A program made the translations under genes and the position numbers. The notes under the pieces are model-generated. The model was not told the DNA's origin, did not search any database, and saw only the letters and a list, made by a program, of their open reading frames with translations. Source: Neelides folsomi (Eukaryota > Arthropoda > Collembola > Neelipleona > Neelidae). From it: DNA of 64,000 bases. Shown one piece after another: positions 25,010 through 38,100 of this stretch (positions are counted from its first letter, which is position 1; every line of letters starts with the position of its first letter). The DNA lies in NCBI GenBank assembly GCA_034687125.1, contig JAQGBZ010000167.1:62001-126000 (forward strand), written 5' to 3'.

Positions 25010-27043
25010 AATATTCTCCATTAAAATTGAACTTACTTTTAGAACTATGTTTTTTTTTCGTTTTTGCAATAATTGTTCACTTGTGTGTTTACCATAATGG
25101 TTAATTTTATTTATTGTATCAATTATTTTTTACATTTTTTTCAATAAATCATAAAATGTCAAAATGAGTTTTTCATACCGCACATGACACGTTTAATGTT
25201 TTAAATTGATATGTAAAATACCATATTTAGCATTAGATATTTAATTTGATATATTAAATTAAAAACAATAAAAGAATCGATTTTTATACACACAAGGTGT
25301 ATTAATATAACGAAATATAAAATTTAGATTAACAACTCATTAAAGCATATTAAATTATAACTTTTAATGCGAAAATTGTATTAGGTATAATAAATAGATT
25401 ACTCATAACTTCATAACATACATACTAGATTCATAATTCACTCACATAAACATACAATACAAGCTATTTACATTTATATCATTATTATGTTTATGTTTAA
25501 TTATATTGCATTTTTATTAGGGCATATAGAACAATTATACTTTGATTAAACACTTTAAATCATAACTATTATTATTATTTATTATATAAATTTTTAATGT
25601 AATTTATGAAGAATTATGCTTTCAGGTACATTTAAAAATTAGAGCATAAAACTCGACTTATTCCAAAAAGTAATCGCACTAATTTTAAGTATTAGGTGTA
25701 ATAAGTAAATGACAAATGTCTTAAATTTAAGTGTGGCGAGTTGTAGAAATATTTAAGGCAACATATATATATTAAATATTATTACACATTATTTAGTCAT
25801 ATATTCCAAATCGCATTAATATAAAAATTTCTTTTAAATATCTTCAAATCTTAATTTAATCATTCTAGAATTAAACTATATTAATTATTCCTATACATTT
25901 TTAGGTTTATGATTAAATTGATCTTGTCTTTACAAAGCTTATTTCAAATTGCATTCAAATCATTAAGATTAAAAAATGAAAATACTTAAAGTCAGCATTA
26001 TTTTTATGTTTTTTTCCAATGGCATAAACGAGAAATGTACACGATAATTAAAAGACAATGAGCAGTTTAGGGAATGATCTTTTATACAAACGCGCTTATT
26101 CTGATATTTATTTTTTTAACTTTAAATTAAATATTTAACAAGTTATAGCCATACTCATCATCCTACCTATATTTAAATAATTATAGGAATCGTCAAAATT
26201 AATAAATAAGTAAACATACAAAATTGACTTGATCTTAATTGAAATATTAAATTCAGATTAAAGTTAGAATCACTAAACTATGGAAGTGAATCTTAATAAG
26301 CGGAAAACGGAACTAGAAGAAAACTAATCAAGATATTTAAACTATTAAACTTAATTCAATTCTATGTTTTTAATATCAACGACGTTTCCATTTTCTATCA
26401 AACTTAACATGCAAAAATGTATTGTATTTATTTCAATATTAGGGTTATTCTCACAATATTTCTCACTTAAATATCAGATATATTTTAAAGCAATTTGAAA
26501 GCGAAACATTTCAAGATTACATTCATAAACAACAAAAAAATCTAAATCTTAAATTCGTATATTAAAATTATGTGCTGGCAGTAAATGAGTATAAGTACGT
26601 TGTTTGAACGAACTTATAAAGTACTTATTTGTATTCTTAATAATAACAATAACTAATAATAATAACATTAGAAAAAATCTTAATCAATAATAAGAGCGTT
26701 TCAAAGTGCGATTTAGTAAGATAATTATTTATTTAATAGAAATATGGTATTTAAATTTTCGGTTTTAAATCTATTAAAATCCTGTTTTAAAACTGTTCTT
26801 TTAAAATTAGGAAAAATTGACCAATTAATAAAAATCATTAAATCGGATTTTAATCCATATCATATGAAATACAAATAAAAACAAATACTTTTGTGTGCTT
26901 CGGTACAATTAAATATATTTTCAATGAATTTACAACCTTTATAAGGTTGGGCAACTTATGTTGTGATAATAGTAGATTTAAATGGATAATAGTAGATTTA
27001 TATATTTATGGATTTTAAAATGTGTATTAATTATTAATTTTGA
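25010..27043. other. Convergent intergenic region
   Basis: Two kilobases between the 3' ends of the chitinase-like gene and MINDY3. The sequence is very AT-rich and should hold both 3' UTRs. I found no credible gene or inverted repeat. A direct duplication of atagtagatttaaatgg/atagtagatttatata occurs near 26970. Confidence 0.4.
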
Positions 27044-29254
27044 TTAGTTAATTGACGGGCATTGCCCATTGATCCATTGGATATCAATACTTGGCCACTT
27101 GGTTTGAAGGCAGGTCAGAATCATATTATCTTCTGAAAGGCTTCGCATTTCCGTCTCGAGAAGAATCGCCTTCCCTTCTTGAAAAATCACTTTCCGATTT
27201 GAGGAAGACCTTGGGAGTCCGTTGTAATGGAATATAGTAAAGGTGTCGGGGCCCTTCGATCGCTCATTGGGGAAAAATTCATCCAAGAAGTCATTCAAGA
27301 GAATTATGCTCAAACCCTCTGGGTCCAATTTCTTCTTCATTAACTCAACACTAAATAGAAATTATTAAATTCACCATTATTTAAAATACAGATAGCTTTA
27401 AATATTTAACATTGTTTATTTTAACTACTACCTATTTAGTAATAAAGTAAACTAATAGAAAAATTAAGAATCGTAAAAATGTATTTACTATTCTGTGTCA
27501 GCAAAAAGTTCTAAAGTGCTCATCACATCTTCGAGAAGAACTGCAGAAATAAAATTATTTCCTTCTGGATCAAACGTCTTAAAAACACGTCGAGCCATTT
27601 CACCGGGTGTTTCTGGACAGACTAGATTCATATTTGTCGAAAAGAGAACTAAAATAGGAATAAAAAAATCAATGATGGAAATCAATACACCAATTTTAAT
27701 GCAAATATTCTTTTATGCAACTACTTAATTTACTCATACCTATAGTATGTAATGTTGAATGAATAAAGTTTTAAAGTATTGCATTTAACTTACCAGTAAG
27801 ATGCGTTTCGCTTCCCACAACCCAAACAGGAAATTTAGGATTTTTCAAAAAAGATCCAACTTCGCAATAACGAAGTCTTTCGAGAAGCGTTAAGAAACCA
27901 ACAACTCCTTGTTGCACAATCCCTTTTAGTTCTGAAATTAAAATATAAAATTAATAAAGTTCACTCCACTTACGGTAATTGAATAATTATTTTAATTAAC
28001 TTGAGTTTAAAACTGAGTTTAAAAAGCTTACTTAAACCCCCAACGTCTTGTTCATTGTCCCACACGTAACTCACTCCATGGCCCGTCAACATCAAATTAA
28101 TTAAGCTTTGACTTCCGTGACCATGAACTGGGTCAATTAATTCAGAGATTTCAGACATTTCTGTTTTTAAATTCTCAAGACCCTTTAAAAACAAAATTTT
28201 CCAAATTTAATTCGAAAAAGTAAAAATCCAAATAATAATTAAATTAATTATTAAATTTTTAACATGACTAACTTAAAAATATTTAGATATAATATTCAGA
28301 TTTTTTACCCTTGTTAGAATAACCGAATATAGAAATTGTAAAATCCCATAATATCCTTTAAGCTCTTCAAGTTTCTCACGTAGAACTTTTTCGACTTGAC
28401 TAATATTCTCAAGATGAAGAAGCCGAAGGTTCCGATGAAAAACTTCATTCTCGGGTTTCTGATGCTTCACGGCTGCATCAGTCGTGTCACATTTCGCTTC
28501 AGCGACCCTGCTCGACAAAGGCTCCTTTAAAAACACAAGGCAGTATTGTGGGATTTTCTTTTCCGATGAAGCTGTTGCAACTGGGGCGGGGGGAGTTGCT
28601 TGGCTCGCTTCGCTCGGTTGGGAAAATGATTTCAATTGGAGCAGCTTTGAAGTGGAAGGAGAATTGTCTTCTTGGGGAGGATTATCGGCAATCGCTGCCT
28701 GATGCAAAATCTCGGTCAAGGCTCGACAGAAAAGATCGTCAACTTTATCAGGTGGGAGCTAAAAACAATTTTAAATATAAATTAACTTTAACAGCACTCA
28801 AGTTAAATTAAACTAATAAAATTGATTATTTTATTTATTTAATCATATTAAAACTTAATCTTACTCGTCGCCAAAGGTCTTCTTTGAGACAAGACTCATC
28901 ACACAAAATAGCTTTCAATAGAAATGCCTGAACTGGTGCAATAATTCCACATGGTCCACCTTCTTTCTGAATTAAAGCAATGGACTCGTCAGGACTAAAT
29001 GTAAAACCTGAAATAAGTTTTATTAGTTGGAAGAAATTTAATTGTTTAATAAAGTAAAGTTTTACTGTTCATTTTTACATTTTGAATTTGAATTTGATAT
29101 TATTTTATTAAGAAAATTATGATTTTCGTATCTAACCTTGGGACCATCGGATAAAAAGATCTTCTCTGACATGATCTCCCCATAGAAGCTGTCTCACATC
29201 ATGGCAATTTGGTGCATTGGGACTTTGGTCATCGATATCAATTTCCATTTCCAT
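27044..29254 (-). CDS. MINDY3: Ubiquitin carboxyl-terminal hydrolase MINDY-3 (FAM188A)
   Basis: Seven minus-strand exons join to 488 residues: 29137-29254, 28865-29007, 28309-28758, 28032-28182, 27794-27931, 27489-27648, 27044-27350. It is a cysteine deubiquitinase of the MINDY family, which prefers Lys48-linked chains. The catalytic loop EGGPCGIIAPVQAFLLK carries Cys59 at about the family's usual place, and GSETHLTVLF supplies the expected catalytic His331. HGHGSQSLINLMLTGHGVS and GFLTLLERLRYCEVGSFL are close to vertebrate MINDY3, and an EF-hand-like stretch follows. Compared with vertebrate proteins of about 445 residues, extra length comes from a Ser/Pro/Ala/Gln-rich insertion (about residues 105-150). 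All donors are GT. The start at 29254 has a second in-frame Met two codons on. Confidence 0.93.
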
Positions 29255-32124
29255 TCTAATCGTGTTTATTTTATTGTACTGAATACAAAAATACTTATTT
29301 TTAAATTTTGTTTGTAATCTTTATTAGGACGAATCTGAAAGTAAAAGAAATATTTTGCTATATTTCTGTAATTCACTAAATCACAATTATTATTTCTTAA
29401 AACAATTAATTTAAATTCAGTTCAAATGTTTTTAAATAAAGTGTTTAATAAATTAATTTGAGTATAAGATAAATAGTAATCTGAGTAATATAGTGATGCA
29501 ATTGTCTTAAAGTCAGCTAATTCAAAGTGATATGAATATACAAGTTTATACTAAAATTAAAGATATGAGATGAATTGAATTTAAAGTCATCTAAAAAAAT
29601 AAGCAAAAAGAAACAAAATCCATTGTCAGCAAAAATGAAATTAATCACATCGTTAATCATTTTAACTAAACAATTATATCCAAAACAAAAAGCGAACAAG
29701 TAAACAAAAATCTTCATTGATCGAAACGATTATAAATAAATCTATAAAATTGATGTTGCATCATTAAAAATGGAAATTGCTGAGGCTGAGAAAAATATTA
29801 AGAATAAAATTTAAATACCTTCTGACTTACTTTATATATTTAATTTGAAATCTCTCTCAAGGACTTTACAATCCTCCGCCCAATTTGCCAATTCCTATTT
29901 AAAAATTAACATTTGCGAATCTAATTAATAAATTGGGGATCAATTCACTTGCACTAAATAAATTTTCACGAACTCATCGTATATTTGAATGTGTTTTGAA
30001 AGTGAAGCGCCTACGTCTTGGACGATATATAGCAATGTACTAGGAAATAAAATGTAAAAGCGTATGACCATAGATGGCCGTTTTTTCTTTGATACCCCCA
30101 ATGCAATGCAAATCATGACATTTCATAGCTAATGCCTTGTTTGTTAAAATAGTTATGTTTTATTATATGGGTCACAGCTCAGGAGTTGGGAAGTATTGAA
30201 GCGAGGGGATTTGGATATATATATATATATATTTATATAATAATCTACATTCACTTGGAGAGAACATCCAAAGGTAGATGTGGAAGTACATAGGGAGAAC
30301 GTACATAAATTCATATGGTTTGTGTGGTTCTCTTTAGGTTTTTATCGCCCCTCTTTGGTTCCCTTCTTTTCTCCTCTTTTGTGATGAGAATTGAAGAACA
30401 CCTTGAAAACTCCCTTCCACCTTTAACTTCCACTTTACTACTCGAACAACCACGAGACAACACAGTCGTTTGATTGGAAGCTCTCGTTCCTTCGTTCAAT
30501 TTCTTCATTTCCGAATTTATTTCCTAATTTTATTTCCAATTTCCAATTTTAATTCCAAATTTTAATTCCAATTTAATTCCAATTTTAATAACAAGCTTGA
30601 CAATAAATAGTAATTGCAGTTTAATTAAATTAAATAAATTGTTGGCATTAATGGAATTGGCGGTTGAGCGAAACTCCTGCTTTTGTTGAATATCCAAAGT
30701 GTCCGCGTGCTGTGGGGGAATATGGGAAAACCCGATTCGGTGTTTAGTACCGCAAGCTATCATGACGACCTCCAACCCGCTTTTCTACAAATTGAATCCC
30801 AGGGACCAGATCAGCAAGTCGGGGATTTTGGAAGAGGAGCCGCGACTCCCGCCGCAGAGCCCGGGTGGCTCATCTAACCCATTGGACATTGCATACTACC
30901 TACGTACTATAATAATTAAAAACACATAAGAAATGCGAACAGTAGTATGTATATGTATGTTAATTTAATATGATCATAATATGTAGATATCTAAATATAA
31001 ATATCCATTGTTGTATTGATAGAAGGAACAGCAACTTACGCAATTCGATCGACTATTATTCACATATCCATTTTATGCCATTATGCCAATTATACTGATC
31101 TGTGCATTTTTATGCTATTATTTATGAAATAAATAATTTTATCTAAATAGAACAGTAATTGCTAATTAGTTCAAAGATATAATTCTAGATTTGTTGGGGT
31201 CATTCTCCTCCAGCTGTTTCCAGATTTAAATGATTTGATAAATAAAAAGAACATTTATGGTTACATTGCAATATATCAGTTTAATAAATCTAAATTTTTC
31301 ATTTAAAATATTTAGAGGTTTAATAATGAAATATTTTTCACAAAATCACAATTAGAAATCATCAAAAGTATGTGTAATATATCAATTGATATTTTTTTAA
31401 AAATCTGTTTTAAAGCAACAGAAGCAGTAGTTACAAAAGATTGTGGCATATAAGTAGATTTAATAATATTTTAGTAGATTGTATACAATATATAATTTCG
31501 AAAGCTACTTTGAGTAGATCTATGCATCATTTGTATTACCTTTTTTGTAAACTTACACTGGTCTAAATTAGAAAATTATTAACATAAGTACTAGAAAATT
31601 GACAAACTAAAATGTTGTATGTAATTATGTAATGTAATAAGTATTAAATATATTACAATGAAACAGCGTATGTAATAATTGACATTGTAATTGTAATTTA
31701 AAATTCCCTTGGGTTAACTATAATAGAAATTCGATTTGAAAGCTTAAAGAAACATTATTGTTTCATATTGTGTAATAAATAATTGATTTTTTTAAGTAAT
31801 TAATAATTAACTTTAAACCTTATTGGTATGTACATTTTTATAAACTCATGTAAAACATCAATTGATTTCCTTTTCAAATATTTAATGGTAAAAATCAAAA
31901 ATGGTTACATACTAGAATAACGTGTAAACTTAATTCACAAAAATACCCTAAAAACTAAACTCTCATATTTATTTAAATTGGATAAAACCTTAAAATCCTT
32001 TCAGTGACTAAAAGATTAATTTACTATTTAGGCAAAAAAATCATAAAAAGTTGATGAATAAAAAACACCCCTTGATTAGAAAGGAGTCTAAACACAATCA
32101 GCTTGGGATTCACTAAAAAAAACT
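29255..32124. other. Intergenic region with MINDY3 promoter and CNOT1 3' flank
   Basis: No complete gene. The first ~800 bp should include the MINDY3 leader and promoter. A (ta)n microsatellite lies at about 30213-30238. 30300-30880 is noticeably richer in G+C and contains one coding-like segment, listed separately. 30950-32100 is AT-rich and featureless to me. Confidence 0.4.
30760..30927 (+). CDS. Possible isolated coding exon, unrecognised
   Basis: From the ATG at 30760 the frame begins MTTSNPLFYKLNPRD and continues with an acidic and then proline-rich segment (EEEPRLPPQSPGG). Third codon positions are mostly G or C up to about 30885, quite unlike the surrounding AT-rich DNA. The frame closes at 30929. 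I found no convincing downstream exon on the same strand before the CNOT1 gene, so it would have to be the first exon of a gene with a very long intron, a short gene, or a GC-rich regulatory island open by chance. The frame beginning at 30683 is also open, which weakens the case. Confidence 0.25.
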
Positions 32125-35100
32125 TTATTCTATGTTCAAGGCATCAGATGCATTGTCGAGCATGGAGCCGCCATTTGATCCCGGAGCTCCACTCAAAGAT
32201 CCACTGCTCGAATTGGACTGAATTGCTGAAGTCCCCGTCACTTGGGCATTTTTAGTGACCATGCATGAACGGGCAACACTTTCAAAAAGCTTTTCAACTT
32301 CAGGAGCACAATGGACGAATTCGTGCTGCCAAAACTTGTACGTTGGATTCTTGATCAATTCAATGAATGTAACCAAAAGTCCCCATGGATGAGGACGATT
32401 CACAACAAGGCGTTCAAGAAGGACTCGAGTTATTTGTTCCTAAAAAAGTTAATATAAAATACATTAATATCAATTAACTGATTAATCACAATTTAATAAA
32501 CTTACTTAATTTATCCTATTTAATATATTCCTATTTAATTTATAGTTAAAATAATTTAATTGTGTTTAATAAATAATTAAATTCTTACTTGAACAACTTC
32601 AGTATTGGATTGAGAAAAGAGATATAAGATGACCAAACTGAAGTAATGTGTATGGCTTGATGGGAATCTGAGTTGATTTCCCAAAGCATTCAAAAAAAGG
32701 TAACGTCCTTCCGTATCCAAATCCACTGCCAAATTTTGGAAAATGTCCATATGTGAAATGTGGGCCACAGTTGAAAGTGTAGGGACTTGACCTCTTGCAC
32801 GGATCACACCAATATGTTGTGCTCCAACGTAAAGGACAAGGGCATTCATAAGTGGGATATTGTATCGAGTTCCAGGATCATTTGCCACCTACAAATAAAC
32901 ATATAAAATTCCCATTAAATTACATTCAAAATTCAACTTAAATTCAATTAAAGTAATTAATTTAATATTAATTATAATTAATATTTTTCTCAGCTTAGTT
33001 TATAATCATAATAATTCAGAAACTCTAGTCAAGACATCATGTGAAATTTTACAAAATTTAAAATCATTATTAGAATTAAATTTTATTACCTGCAAGTTTG
33101 TGCGAAGCTCTGAAAGAAAAGTAACCGGTGCACGTTTTTTTAAGTACGAGTCCAAATCTTTCTTAAAGCTCGCTGGCTGAATGAATCCTGCAACATTTGA
33201 TAGGATTCTTGGAGGAAGGGAAGTGTCAGCCAACAATTCAACTCTGAGATTCGCTGTAAATGGATCAGGAAGCCGCATGTTACGTGGAAATGCAGAGAGG
33301 ACCAAATTCCTCATTTGAATACAATTGGGAGGAATTGCATCCAGGAAATGGTAACAGTAGTCACAGAGGAAGTCTGGGAAGTCGTGAAGAATCACAAGCA
33401 AAATTCGGAGAGTTCCTCGATAAAGGGTCGAAACAGGTTTGGCCAACTCTGCATTCCTCAGGTACGGATTGAGGAACTTGAAGAGATCGAGAAGGAGCTG
33501 GCAATACATCGCCCAGCATTTGGAGTCTGATGCTAATGCAAGCATTCTTGAAACGAAAGTTCGGTTCCCGATGATCTCCAACCAAGCAAAGGCAAATCCA
33601 GGAACTTTCGAAGGAGACACAATGTGAAGCGTATTGCTGAATCCAGTAAGGATCTAAAATAAATTAAAATATACACTGTAATTAAAACAAAAAATCCAAC
33701 TTAGTTAATGTAAATAATGTTAATAATTAATGAGAATAATTAAATATAAATAATGTAGTTAATTAAGTTAATGTAATTAATTAAAGTAGAATAGTAGTGT
33801 GACCATACCTGCATTGAAATTGTCTCAAAAATAGGATCATTGACATTAAGATCATAAAATAGGATAATGAAGAGTCGGTGAAACGGAAGTTGTTGAAACT
33901 CAGTCTTTTGAAGATCATGATCTTGGATCAAAAGTCCCGCAACAATCCCAAGGAACTTATTTAGCAAATTGATCTTCGGTGTCACGTTCACATTTTCTCC
34001 GATATGTTTAATGAGCAAAGCAACCAATCTCACAAGAGCATCAACAGATTGGTAGCATTTTCCACGAATCAAACTTATAGCTCCAGTCTATCAAAACAAC
34101 ATTACAAAATCAATAATTAAAAACCTTCATTTACAAATATCGTTTTATCATTAATTAACAATAATTAATTATTTTTAAGGATAAACATCAGCACAAAAGT
34201 ATCGTCAACTATCAATAAGAAACTCTAGTCAAAAACATCATATGAATATCCTTTAAATAATTATATTTAACAAATTTTTAAATAAATTAACTTATTATAA
34301 GCTAGTTAAGTTTAATAATTAGTTAAGTTAAGTTCAATTTGGTTGATTTTACCTGAAGTCCTTGATAAACTTGATTAACGCAGCATTGGACAGAAATTCT
34401 GAAGAAGCGTGTAATAACATCGTCAGATTTTAAAATTCCAGAAGCGTTCAATTCGTGAATGAAAGTTGTAAAAGCTTTGTTTGAATCCTTCGGGGTTCCT
34501 TGGGTCATAAACAGACGAATCCATTCACGAAGAAGAATCTCTGATTTTTCAACAAGGCCTAAATCAATCATAAAATAAAATATTAAAACATTTCATCGAA
34601 ACAAAATAATAATAATAACGTATTTAATATTAAGGATATTAACATCAGCACAAAAGTATCGTCAACTATCTATAAGAAACTCTAGTCAAAAACATCATAT
34701 GCAAAAATCCTTATCATAAATCAATTGAAGTTTTGAAGTCAATCAATCAATTAATTAAAAACAATAAATTCCCACCTTGTGGATCATCAAATTCTCGTGA
34801 TTGTGAGATCCCAGATTGAATATTGTTGGTTGTTTGAACTCTTTCAAGATTAGGAGCTTCGTGGTTGTTTCGCACGACATCAAGTAAATGAATGAGACCT
34901 TCTGGTTGTTGTCTGTTCAATGTGGCACACTTTGCCAACATGTCAACCTGTTCAAAAATGTTAAGTTATATAATACAAATACCAAATGAAATTCATTCAT
35001 TATCCTTCAAAAAATTTTAAAAATGCAAAAAATGTAGAAAATGTAAGGAAATTGTTTAAAATGTGAAAAATGTATGGAAATTATAAAAATGTTAAATTGT

Positions 35101-38100
35101 ACATGAAAAGTTTTTTACTTACAGTGTGATACAAATCGCTCTCATTGACAAAATTGTTAAACCGCTCATCCACCAAATACATTTGAACGAGCTGCATAGC
35201 AAAGTTCATTACAAGCGGGTTCGTTCCTTTCTCCATTGACGAAGCCAAATGAGCATCAAATTGCATCATGTTGACCAACCCTGCACGAATCAAAGCATCC
35301 GCTGGTTCAATATTGAACTTAAATTCATTTCTTGATTCCATAAGGCATCTGTAAATAAAAAATCATTGAATTATTAAATAACAATCTTATTCAATTTCAA
35401 TTCATCTTGTACAATTTCAATTAATAATGTTTCATAAATTATATGCTAATAATAATTAGTAATATTTAATGATAATTTTAAATACTTTGTAACTTGTCGA
35501 TTAACCCATTGAGTTCCAAAAGCCCTTCCATCTTGAAGCGACTTAAGAACCATCAAATGAGCATCTCTAAATCTCATAATTTCCGGGTCGGTGGGAAAAG
35601 CTGAAAATCCTTCCAAAAGTTGTTCGACAGCTTTCGTAAGTAAGGCAATTGCAGAAACAACGCTTCGTGTGGTTCTTGACACGATTACACAATCAGAAAT
35701 TGTCCTAATCCCAGCAGCCTATAAAATTAATTATAAAATTAATAAAATTATAAAACCACTTATCTAAATCTTATAATGTTAGTTTATTAGAACATTTTAA
35801 AGGAAGTCAAAGTGAAGGAGAACTATAATAAATTGATACAAAATTCAATAATATAAAATTAATTTTACCAATTGAGCGGCGGCTGGTGAATGAGCAACGC
35901 TGAATGCTTGAGCGTAATTTTCCATTTCAACTGCCAATTTGTCATAAATTGCCGTGATGTCATCTGCTGCTGGTGCTGGTACATTTTGAGCGTTGACTTG
36001 AGCTGCCGAAGTTGGAACAACACTTGATGGATGGCTTATGGCTTGTTGTTGTTGTTGGGGAATTGGTGTACTTGATCCAGATGAAAACTTAGATGATGAA
36101 ACAAATGGAATTTCCCCCTCGAGTGGAAGAATAAATCCAGGAATATTCTTTGAAAAATCTTCATAAACTGACAACAAACTCCCAAATCCACCCTGTACCA
36201 AAAATGTCATTAACAAAATTAGCAAATAACAATTAATTAACAAAATTAACAAATAACTACATTTAACTTTAATAATATTTAACTTAAATGAATAATTATC
36301 ATTAAAAGTTAAATATAATATTTTATAATTTTAAAAACTTACACTTGGCTTTGCTCGTACAGGTTCAGGAATTCTCTCAATTTGATAATTCATCATAGCC
36401 GCATCGCAATATCTCCGTCCTTCCAATTTCGCCTGTTTCCTGGTTTCATATTCCGGAGCAAGTCTTTTGTCAATTTCAACCAGCCCTTTTTCCACAGCCG
36501 TCTTTTGAATAATAACCGATGCGAGTTCCATATTGTCTTGTGCGATCGTTGCACTTGCCTGATCCACCAAGTCTTTTATAGCCTGGGATGGGTTGGGTTG
36601 GTTCGAAGCTCTCAAATCGGCCAAAAAAGCATTTTTAAGACTCGAATTGATCACAATAAAAATATGATCTCGACTTGTGATCATGGCCATTCCCGCAACA
36701 ATTGATCTCATCATGTGATGTGACCCCATCCTCATTTTATTCTCATCCGGATCCAATGCAAAATCTTTTTTAATAATTTGTTCACAAGCATTGACCGTAT
36801 ATTTAATTGATCTTTCCACCACGGGTTGAAGAAGATCCTGAATGGCTTTTTCCAATGCTTGTTTGATCACTCTCTTTAGATTTGGATGTGATTGGAAAAG
36901 AGCTATCGAATTGTTGATGATTAAATGAATCATCATATTTTCCAACCTTTTGGTGTCCACATCTTGGAAATGGAATTTTGGTTCTGCTGGATGTTCTTGC
37001 AAAGTGGTTGATGGAAGTCCAGTCGATGGTGGTGAAATATTTGTTCCAAGTCCTCCGTCCATTCCTGGTGACACAAGTGACCCGACAGAGTCTTCAAATG
37101 CTCTATTAAATGATTGGGACACAGCTACAGAGTTCGACTGTGCGTGGTGATCTGGAATGGGCTGTGAAGGAGCCTTAGAAAATGTCTGCTGTAAAATTAA
37201 ATTATTCAAAGTTAAATTCTGTTAAATTCTGTTAAATTATCAAATCAAGAAACTTTCATAAGTTTTAAAACCTTTGAATATATGTAAATGTAAGTGCAAA
37301 TGTATTTAAATATAAAAGTACAAATGTACTTGTATTTACAAAATATTCCATACTGCTTCTGAGCAAAAGATCAGTAAGGATTTTTAACCAAACAAACCAA
37401 TTGGTTTAAGGTTCATTTAAATGAATAATCATAGTTGGTAATGAGAAAGCGTTCTCTAAACCATCATTGATAGGTCAAAAGCCCCAAGCTAAATCAGAGA
37501 AGCTCGAATATTCAATTTAAGTTTTGTAATTTAGATTTAAACTCAATTTAGATCCAAACTTTAATTTAGATTTAGATTTAAACTTAATTTAGAATTAGAA
37601 TTTAGATTAAAACTTTAATTAAAATTTTAAATTTTACCTGGACTGGGGTAGGAATTGATTGTGTCTCTGAAAGCGGAAGTTGTTGTGTCCGTTGTGGCAA
37701 TGCTTCCCTTCCCCTTGGGGCTTTCTCAATCGCTTTCGGTATCGGTGGCACATAGCTCAATTGCGGAACCATAATTTTAAATGCAGTTTCGTCTTTCAGG
37801 ATATTATAAGGCTTCAAATCGCTCACTTCAATGGTAAGGGCCTTGCAAAGAACTTCAATTTCAAACTTCAAATTCAATTTCATTTCAGGTTCCCGATGAA
37901 GTTCGGCCAAAACATTCAAAATAGACATCGTCCACGGACACGGCGGTTTAAAGACCAAACTACGTGAACAACTCTCCATGATCTTAGCTGCAAATGGAAC
38001 AACATAAAGAAGGTCCTGAATCCCTTTACGGTAAGATTCAATTACAAGACTTTTAATGTCCAAATCATCTAAAATAATCGGTCGATTCTTCATAAGTGTA

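Noticed and set aside
30213-30238. (ta)n microsatellite
   Set aside because: Ordinary simple repeat in AT-rich DNA.
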